A stretch of DNA of 64,000 nucleotides. It comes from Narthecium ossifragum. Taxonomy: Eukaryota > Streptophyta > Magnoliopsida > Dioscoreales > Nartheciaceae. The notes under the pieces were generated by a model that worked only from the letters and a program-made list of their open reading frames with translations, had not been told where the DNA came from and ran no database searches. This document shows positions 56,221-64,000 of this stretch, piece after piece (positions within the stretch are counted from its first letter, which is position 1; each line of letters opens with the position of its first letter). Both the position numbers and the translations under genes were made by a program. Where the stretch lies: positions 7,149,166 to 7,213,165 of the forward strand of contig OY986967.1 in NCBI GenBank assembly GCA_963920575.1, in the 5' to 3' direction.

Positions 56221-58118
56221 ATGCAAGGTAGACGATCCCTAAATAATCCGTTAGAACCTTTGGATCTAGAAATAGAGACCACACTTCGAGCAGCTAGAAC
56301 CTTAGCACAAAAGTCTCTAAGGAACTACCAGGAAGCCATAAGCAATTTGCAATCCTTAATGGCTGAACACGAGGAACATGTCATTGACCCTAATGAAAAC
56401 ATGGGTAGGGGTAGAAATGATAACAATAATAGAGAAGTCCCAATTAGGAATCACTTCCTACCTGGACCTTATACCTATGCTTCTTGTATCAACCCCCCTA
56501 CCATCAATGCTACACATTATGAGATTAAGCCTAACTGGATTACAGCCTTACCTTCTTTCTATGGGCGTGAGAATGAGGATCCCTATGGACACATTGCTAG
56601 CTTTCTTGAAATCCTTTCCATGTTCAAGCTTCATCATTTTAATGATGATGCCTTTCGACTCAAGCTCTTCCCTTTTTCTTTGAAAGACAAGGCTAAACAT
56701 TGGCTCCAAACTTTAGTGCCAAACTCGATTTCAACATGGGACCAACTTCATAATGCCTTTCTTAAGAAATATTTCCCGATCATTAAAACTCAAAATTATC
56801 GAACCATGATTATCTCTTTCGAGCAAAATGAAGATGAGATGTTTCATGAAGCTTGGGAAAGATTTAAGGATCTTCTTAGAGAGTGTCCCCATCATGAGGT
56901 ACCTGAGTGGCAGTTAGCCCATTCATTTTATAATGGTCTTAATGATCGTTATAGGACAATGGTCGAAGCTTGCTGCGGGGGTGTTGTTCTTAGTAAGCCA
57001 TGGACTGCTCTTTGGGAAATGTATGATAATCTTGCTGAAAATTCACAACACAATGCCTCAGTCTCTAGGAGTCGGTCTACCACTGTTCGTAATTCTCGGG
57101 GAATTCATGAAATTTCTGAAGTCCAAAGTCTCTCCGCACAAGTAGCCCTCCTAACTAAAGACTTAAACCAGTTGAAAACAGGCCAATCTCTTGCTCAACA
57201 ATTGTCTAACACTTCTCTTGAAACCTATGCTCTTTGCCTTAATTCTGATCACCATATTACCGATTGTCATCTGGCCCCCAATTTCCTTGACTTTGTTCAG
57301 GAACAAGTTAATGCAACTTATGGTTTTTTCAAACCTCAGAACAACCCTTATTCTAATACCTACAATGCAGGTTGGAGTAACCATCCTAATTTTAGTTGGA
57401 AGCCGCAACAATCAAGTAATTTTCCAGGGCAAAGCAACACAACCAATCCTTCTACCTTTAAGTACCCACCTAAACCTTCTGCAAATCCAAATCCTGGGTA
57501 CCCTCCACAATCAGCTTTAGGACCTCAAACCCAATCCACCTCTGAACCAACTTTAAGTTCCCTCCTTTCGGCTATGACTGCCATGAATGACAACATCAAT
57601 TCCAACATTAATGAAAACATTAGTGGCATAAGACGTGATTTGACGAGTGAAGTCTCTAAAATTCAGAATTATGTTTCTAGAATAGAGAACCAGTGTAATT
57701 CTAATACCAATCCATTGCTAAACTTGAGAATTCACTGGGCCAACTTTCTAACACTATAGCCAAAAGAGAGGAAGGTCATTTGCCAAGTCAATCTGTGACA
57801 AACCCCAGAGGCCAGCGCTATGTAGAAAGCCAAAACTTTGAGAGTGCCAAAGCCTTGGTGACCCTCAGAAGTGGTAAAACGGTAGACAATCAAATAGGTG
57901 AATCAGTCAGTATGAACAATCAAATGCCCGATGCGACGATCAATCGTCCATCCCATGATGATTCTGATTTTTTACCCAATAATGGCCCAGCTGATTCTAG
58001 AGAACCTGATCCATCTAAATATATTCCTAAAGTGCCTTTTCCAGCAGCTCTTAAGGACCCTTCTTCAACCATAAAAGCCCGAAAAACTGCCAAAGAGATC
58101 CTTGAAACTTTTATGTAA
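56221..58118 (+). pseudogene. Athila-like gag (capsid and linker), one frameshift
   Basis: ATG 56221 opens 512 codons. Residues about 100-235 form the retrotransposon gag capsid (WITALPSFYG; LFPFSLKDKAKHWL; LHNAFLKKYFP; WERFKDLLRECPHHEVP). The C-part is Asn/Pro/Gln-rich; a CxxC-x-H-type knuckle (CLNSDHHITDC) is near residue 340. A one-base shift at about 57710 moves the frame; the text resumes at 57780 (LVTLRSGKTV, the conserved gag-protease linker) to a TAA at 58118. Without the lesion, gag and protease would be one polyprotein. Confidence 0.88.
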
Positions 58119-58643
58119 ATCAACATCAACATTCCTTTGCTTGATGCCATTAGACAGATTCCTTCTTATGCCAAATTTCTTAAGGATCTGAGCACCCATA
58201 AACGCCAGGCTAAATCCAAAGTGTCTAAAAAGATCTTCCTCACTGAGTAGGTTAGTTCAATTTTGAAACATAATACACCTCCCAAACTAAAAGATCCTGG
58301 TACCCCTACCATACCTTGTTATATAAGAGACTACCATATTGATGGTGCCCTTCTTGATTTAGGTGCCAGTGTGAACCTTATGCCCTATTACCTTTATAAA
58401 GAATTTGGGATGGGAAAACTTAAACAGACATCTGTGATTTTGCAATTAGCTGATAGGTCCATTAAGACACCTAGAGGTATCTTAGAAGATGTTTTAGTCA
58501 AAGTGGATAATTTCTTCTTTCCTGTGGACTTTGTTGTCTTAGACATGGAACCTGCTATCTACTGTAAAAAGACTGTACCCATTATCATAGGACGCCCCTT
58601 TTTGGCCACAGCTAATGCTTGCATAATTGTAGGACTGGGGTGA
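58119..58643 (+). pseudogene. Athila-like aspartic protease
   Basis: After the linker INIPLLDAIRQIPSYAKFL and a TAG at 58248-58250, the frame 58263-58643 gives the protease: GALLDLGASVNLMP (active site DLGAS, usual for this lineage), VILQLADRSIKTPRG and IIIGRPFLATA. A single missing base near 58626 shifts into the pol frame. Apart from that and the two stops, the domain is complete. Confidence 0.85.
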
Positions 58644-61270
58644 TGGATGTTTCTTTTGAGCACATGCATGTTAAATTGAATATTTTTAAAACTGCATGTT
58701 TGCCTGAGCCTGATGATGATGAATGTTATAATGTTGATATTTTGACTGAATGTATTGATGATAAATCTCATTCTATGATAATCGATAAACTGTCTGAAAT
58801 TGTGAGTGAATATGATGTTAATCAGGATGATTATGACATGAAATTATATAATGATGGATTGACTGCCATTCTGCATGAATATGATTCAGATGATGAGAAT
58901 GATGATAGGATAAGAATTGCACAATCAAAAGATGATATTGGAACACAAATGAATTCTGGACCGACCGATCGGCTCGATCGCACACTTGAGCGACCGATCG
59001 GTCATGATTCTGGAAATGACCGAGAAATCAACTCCTGGGTTGTTGAACCCCTTCCATCACTCTCATCAACTCCTGCCCTTACTTCATTGGAGTCACCACC
59101 TAAACTTGAACTTAAACCACTACCTAAAACGCTAAAATATGTTTTCCTTGGATTAAACTCTACTCTTCCCGTTATCATTTCTTTATCTTTATCTTCTGAT
59201 CAGGAGAGTCAACTTGTTAATGTTCTTAAGGATCATAGGAAAGCTATAGGTTGGACAGTCGCTGATTTGAAAGGTATCGATCCCTCGATTTGTATGCATA
59301 AGATTCACTTAGAGGATGAGTCTAAAACTGTTAGGGAAATGCAACGCCGTCTAAATCCGAATATGAAAGAGGTAGTGAAGAAAGAAGTGGTGAAACTGTT
59401 GGATGCGGGTATTATATACCCAATTTCTGATAGCCAGTGGGTTAGCCCTACACATGTAGTACCTAAGAAATCTGATCTAACCGTAATAGAAAATGATAAA
59501 GGAGAGCAAATCCCGATGCGCCAAACTACAGGATGGCGTGTTTGTATTGATTATAGGAAACTTAATGCTTTGACTAGAAAAGATCACTTCCCTCTTCCTT
59601 TCATTGATCAAATCTTAGAAAGACTTTCCGGCCAGAGCTATTATTGTTTTCTAGATGGATATTCAGGGTATAACCAAGTTGCAGTTGATCCTCAAGATCA
59701 AGAGAAAACTACTTTTACTTGCCCTTTCGGTACTTTTGCTTATCGTAGGATGCCTTTTGGTCTTTGTAATGCACCTGCGACATTTCAAAGGTGCATGATG
59801 GCCATTTTCTCTGACGTGATTGATAAATTTCTTGAAGTCTTTATGGATGATTTTTCGGTGTTTGGAAATTCTTTTGAATCTTGTTTCGACAATCTCTCTA
59901 AAGTTTTTGATCGATGCATTGAAACCAATCTTGTCCTTAGTTGGGAAAAGAGTCACTTCATGGTTCAAGAAGGAATCGTGTTAGGGCACATTGTTTCAAA
60001 ACGTGGTATAGAGGTCGATAGGGCTAAAGTTGAGTTAATTTCTAAATTACCTCCACCGACTTCTGTGTGTCAAATTCGCTCTTTTCTGGGTCATGCTGGA
60101 TTTTACCGTAATTTCATCAAAGATTTTTCTAAAATTTCACGACCCTTATGTGATTTACTAGCCAAGGATGTCCCCTTTGTCTTCAATGATGCGTGTTTGA
60201 CTGCTTTCAAGACTATTCGTGATTTACTATCTACCGCACCTATCGTCCATTCACCTGATTATTCCTTATCGTTTGAACTAATGTGTGATGCCTCTGATTT
60301 TGCAATTGGAGCTGTGTTAGGACAACGAGTAAGTAAATTCCCACGTGTGATTTATTATGCCAGTAAGACCCTCTCTGAATCTCAATTAAATTATACGACT
60401 ACTGAGAAGGAATTGTTAGCACTAATTTTTGCATTGGAAAAGTTCCGTTCTTATCTCCTAGGTTCCAAAATCATTATCTATACTGATCATGCCGCTCTGC
60501 GATATCTTTTAGCCAAAAAGGATGCCAAACCTAGACTGATTCGTTGGATCTTGCTTTTGCAAGAATTTGATCTAGAGATTAGGGATAATAAGGGTTCAGA
60601 AAATGTAGTTACTGATCACTTGTCCCGCATTCCTTTGGAACACATTCTTGATAACACTCCTGTTAATACCTCCTTTCCAGATGAGCATCTCTTTCAGGTG
60701 ACTCGTTTTTCACAACCGTGGTATGCCCATATATTTAATTTTCTTGTTTCCGACAAGCTTCCTGATTCTTGGTCTAAAAATGCCAAAGACAGATTCTTTT
60801 CCCAGATTAAATATTATATATGGGAAGACCCTGAGTTATTTAAGCACTGCTCTGAACAAGTTATCCGTAGGTGTGTGCCCGAGTTTGAAGTTCATGATAT
60901 TCTCACTTTCTGTCATAGACATGCATGTGGTCGTCATTTCTCAGGAAAGAAAACTGCTGCAAAAGTTTTTCAAAGTGGATTCTATTGGCCTACGATTTTT
61001 AAGGATGCTCATAATTTTTGCCAATCCTGTATTAGGTGTCAAAAGACTGGAAATATCTCTCGTAGGAATGAGATGCCTCAAACTCCGATCTTAGTTGCCG
61101 ATATTTTTGACATTTGGGGCATTGATTTCATGGGCCCCTTTCCACCTTCCTTTGGTTTTCAGTATATCCTGATAGCTGTTGACTACGTGTCTAAATGGGT
61201 AGAAGCTATAGCAACCAAGTCGAATGACCATAAAGTTGTGGTTAAATTTCTTCAAAGTAATATCTTCTCG
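58627..61270 (+). pseudogene. Athila-like pol: RT, RNase H, integrase N-terminal part
   Basis: An uninterrupted frame of nearly 890 codons. RT covers about 59380-60000 ([51 protein letters not shown] with the two Asp). RNase H covers about 60240-60640 ([41 protein letters not shown], which supply the Asp/Glu/Asp set). The integrase zinc finger ([13 protein letters not shown] ... SCIRCQ) is at about 60898-61045, and the core starts at WGIDFMGPF with its first Asp. Two bases are missing at about 61270. The acidic linker before RT holds GATCGGTC-type palindromes (about 58958-59008). Confidence 0.92.
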
Positions 61271-62012
61271 ATTTGGTTGTCCTCGTGCGATTATTAGTGA
61301 TGGTGGTTTCCATTTCAATAATCAACATTTTGCTTCCCTTCTTCGAAAGTACTCTATTACTCATAAGGTAACCACCCCTTATCATCCTCAAACCAGTGGC
61401 CAAGTAGAACTATCTAATAGGGAAATAAAGCGTATTTTAGAGAAAACCGTTCGCATTGACCGCACAGATTGGGCCATAAAGCTAGACGATGCACTATGGG
61501 CTTACAGGACTGCTTATAAAACGCCTATTGGTATGTCCCCATATCGATTAGTTTTTGGTAAGCCTTGTCATTTACCTGTTGAATTAGAGCATCGGGCTAT
61601 GTGGGCCATTAAAAAGCTTAATACTGATATCAATGCCGCCACAACACATAGGAAGCTTAGTTTATCTGAACTTGAGGAAATTCGCAATGAGGCATACTTG
61701 AATTCCAAAATCTATAAAGACAAAACTAAAGCTTTTCATGATAAACACATTTCGAGAAGGACTTTTGTTGTTGGGAAGAAAGTGTGGCTTTTCAATGCCA
61801 AATTGCGCCTTTTCCCTGGTAAATTACGTTCTAGGTGGTCTGGGCCTTTTATCATAAACAATGCATTCACGCATGGTGCAGTAGAAATCTGCAATCCACA
61901 CACAAATGAGATTTTCACTGTTAATGGGCACAGATTAAAGCCTTATATGGAGGACATAGTTCATGGTGAGGTTATTGAGTCCGTCGAGCTGACGGATCCA
62001 TGCTTTAAGTGA
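61224..62012 (+). pseudogene. Athila-like integrase core and C-terminus
   Basis: In a second frame, from about 61271: [15 protein letters not shown] (second catalytic Asp), [17 protein letters not shown] (catalytic Glu), then a C-terminal domain ([20 protein letters not shown]) to TGA 62012. All three catalytic residues remain across the two frames, so one two-base lesion separates this from a full integrase. Confidence 0.9.
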
Positions 62013-62222
62013 TCCTTTTATGGACGTTGAGCGAAAGACATAAAATTACGCGCTTCCTGCGAGGCAACCCAGTTTTATGAATTTGCTTACCTTTTTAGAA
62101 TTGTGTTGATTTTTAGGAATTTTTTTTCATGACTTTTCTGATTTTTTTTTTCATTTTTTCATGATTTTCCGTGATTTTCCTTTAAAAATCATCATATTAT
62201 TTAGAAAATCGAAATTCCTAGC

Positions 62223-62440
62223 TCACGGTCGACCGTTGCATCGACCGTCAGGCGCTGTTGCAAAAACAGCTTCTCAGGGTCGATGCAATGATCGCCCGTC
62301 AGTGCCTAAACACCTATCCTATCAGTCACGGTCGATCGCCCGATCGACCGTCGGCTTCCTTTATCCTCTCACGGTCGACCGTCGCTATAGTATCCCTTGA
62401 TCACCCAATCCCACGGTCGACCGTGGGATCGACCACCACT
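62223..62440. repeat. Second GGTCGACCG palindrome array, after pol
   Basis: About eight units such as CACGGTCGACCGT and GATCGACCGT, in both orientations. It repeats the leader array, including the shared string AAACAGCTTCTCAGGGTCGA / AAAAAGCTTCTCAGGGTCGA (62265 and 55970). Confidence 0.85.
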
Positions 62441-62853
62441 ATTATTTTTTCTGCTCGAGCGGAACTTTACTCGGATTTCAATCCTACTCCTACTCGATTT
62501 CGTACTCTAACTCAAATTGGAGTTTATCCTCCAAAAGGATGAAATTATGATATGATTTAACAAAGATTCAGGTTTTAGAAATTTATTTTATGGATTATTC
62601 TGAGGCTTGTATGTCACATAAGGGATAGTAAATTTTGCTATGCATGACACTATTTCTATACTTTAACACTTTTACCATGATTTAAGAATAACTTGACATA
62701 TCCTAATGCATATGTTCACTTCCACATGTTAAGGGGTTGATATTAAATTCTAAGCATGATACTAGGATAGATTTACAATTCTATGTCATGGCACAGAAAA
62801 TACATAAACACAAGCAAGTATCTGAGTATGCGAAAAAAAAAAAAAAGATTTTC

Positions 62854-63010
62854 AACTTAGTAACCGGGCAGCGTGCCTAGCCAGCATGGTGTTCGCGTAA
62901 AACGGTTGGATTTCTTGAAAAAAAAGAGAAAAGAAGGGTTTCATACTTAGTAACCGGGCAAGGTACCTAACAAGGTGGGTTGTTCGCGTAAAACAGTTGA
63001 AATTCCTGAT
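62854..63010. repeat. Tandem pair, period 91 bp
   Basis: ACTTAGTAACCGGGCA starts at 62854 and 62945, each followed by GTTCGCGTAAAAC. The copies are about 80% alike. Confidence 0.75.
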
Positions 63011-63523
63011 GAAAAAAAAATGAATAAAAACATATATTGCTATGTGATAAGTGGAAGATATGTGTTTGGATAGAAGTGTGATCTTGAATAGTTGAAGTGT
63101 TTAGATATAATTGATGCTCTGAAGCATGTGGAACCCCAATCACACACAGGAGTGTTAAAGTAATTTTTAATCATGATTAAATATATTGAAGTGTTGGAAA
63201 TATGTTATCACATGTTTTGATTTACCATATTTTTATGTGACTGTGAGTTGAAGGATGTATTTATGGATATTATTTCTATTTCATCCATTAGAGTTGATGA
63301 ATATCACAATTGATTTCTAATGATATATTCAAGGGAATGTATAGATGTTTGTGGGTGTCATCCCTTAAAACCCTCAGGAGACTATAACTCCTCCACTGGG
63401 GTAACCCAGGGGTTTAAAGGCTTGTTGCACATGCTAAGTGCAATCGTGAGACCTACGAAAGTGGCTAGTTAGATTTATTGCTTTCTTTTTATCTTTTCTT
63501 TGCTCGAGGACTAGCAAAGTGTA

Positions 63524-63533
63524 AGTTGAGGGG
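63524..63533 (+). promoter_or_regulatory. Polypurine tract
   Basis: AGTTGAGGGG ends directly at the 3' LTR start, TGCGATAAGTC. Confidence 0.75.
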
Positions 63534-64000
63534 TGCGATAAGTCACTAAATGTTCATGAATCAACCCCTTAACTTAGCTTTGTTATACCTAGAGTAGTTG
63601 TATTTGATAGCTTGTTAGTTGATTTCAGGTTTAATCATGCTTTGAGAAGAAATGCAAGAAATTCGGTTAATATGCTGAAATACACTGCTATGTTGACTGT
63701 TAGCACAATATTCACCAGAAATTATTCTTATGTTCAAATATTTTGAAATTTGGATGACATCTAGTAAACATCAAGTCGTACAACTTTCATCTTGGACACT
63801 TTCAGAGATTCCTGATGGATGGATAGCAGTTTTGAAGAAGATGAAGATATTTAGCTGCTGGAAGATTGGTCCGTCGACGCCCGGGGGAATATTCGCCAAA
63901 TATCCTAGATAAGTCCAAATATTGTAAACTCTTCGGGATCTGACAGAAGACTTCCAAATCTACATCTTTCATGTTGGACTCGTTCTCAAATTCTGGACGG
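63534..64000 (+). repeat. 3' LTR of the Athila-like element, partial
   Basis: It matches 54251-54716 with about 5% differences; the first bases are TGCGATAAG against TGATAAG. The LTR continues beyond the window. Confidence 0.92.

Larger units (their letters stand above)
62013..63523 (+). other. Post-pol non-coding region of the Athila-like element
   Basis: It contains GCGAGGCAACCCAG at 62059-62072, the same block as after pol in the older element. A second GGTCGACC array (62223-62440), two copies of an ACTTAGTAACCGGGCA unit, and a GAGGACTAGCAAAGTGTAAG stem before the polypurine tract follow. No extra coding frame is seen. Confidence 0.7.
54251..64000 (+). mobile_element. Athila-like Ty3 retrotransposon, nearly complete, runs off the window
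   Basis: 5' LTR 54251-55683, PBS, leader with GGTCGACC palindromes, gag-pol 56221-62012, a 1.5-kb post-pol region, polypurine tract and the first 467 bp of the 3' LTR. The LTR starts agree apart from about 20-25 differences by eye (about 5%), so it is much younger than the element at 3686. Its order of domains (protease, RT, RNase H, integrase) and FMDD box are those of the Athila/Tat group. Stops and four small frameshifts break the polyprotein. Confidence 0.93.

Noticed and set aside
55847..56242. 131-codon protein before gag
   Set aside because: The palindrome array gives repeated Arg/Ser/Asp text on both strands; gag starts at 56221.

Overview
This is plant nuclear DNA made almost entirely of transposable elements. 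Athila-type and chromovirus-type Ty3 retrotransposons, a UBN2-type copia element, CACTA, Mutator-like, hAT and Helitron elements and an L1-type LINE are all recognisable. The GC-rich captured gene pieces suggest a monocot, but this is an inference. The only intact candidate host gene is a small ORF at 50009-50308. A decayed relative of it lies at the left edge (2-268), on the same strand. The simplest reading is that these were once near neighbours and were pushed about 50 kb apart by nested insertions.

Layout: 1-516 holds the decayed gene copy and its flank. 517-2225 is a Mutator-like element carrying pieces of a UDP-glycosyltransferase gene (a Pack-MULE). About 3506-3685 and 43451-49.6 kb are the two halves of one copia element on the minus strand, split by a minus-strand Athila-like Ty3 element whose ends I place at 3686 and 43450. 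The Athila left LTR was hit by a solo LTR (3721-6691) and by two head-to-tail Helitrons (7478-12289, itself hit by a hAT element at 7814-8747; and 12292-16540). Its decayed gag-pol lies at 18378-23759. Its right LTR was hit by a CACTA element (24924-32947) and by a third Helitron (33344-42799). That Helitron holds a deleted chromovirus (34860-38656) and a solo LTR (40417-42597). The right half of the copia element holds a MITE, a SINE-like unit and another solo LTR (45972-48902).

49.0-50.7 kb holds a foldback element and the host gene. 50.7-54.25 kb is a run of truncated pieces: an LTR retrotransposon leader, LINE reverse transcriptase, an LTR end, and a Ty3 RT/RNase H. 54251-64000 is a younger plus-strand Athila-like element with 5' LTR, primer-binding site, gag-pol, polypurine tract and the start of the 3' LTR. 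Its frame is broken by a few small lesions.

No transposon ORF is fully intact, although the last element comes close. The most unusual signals are: (1) dense arrays of self-complementary motifs (GATCGATC or GGTCGACC cores, each with family-specific flanks) in several retrotransposon families; (2) an array of alternating mini-hairpins in the copia leader; (3) three Helitrons in the same TA-rich site of the two LTRs of one element, each carrying host gene exons.
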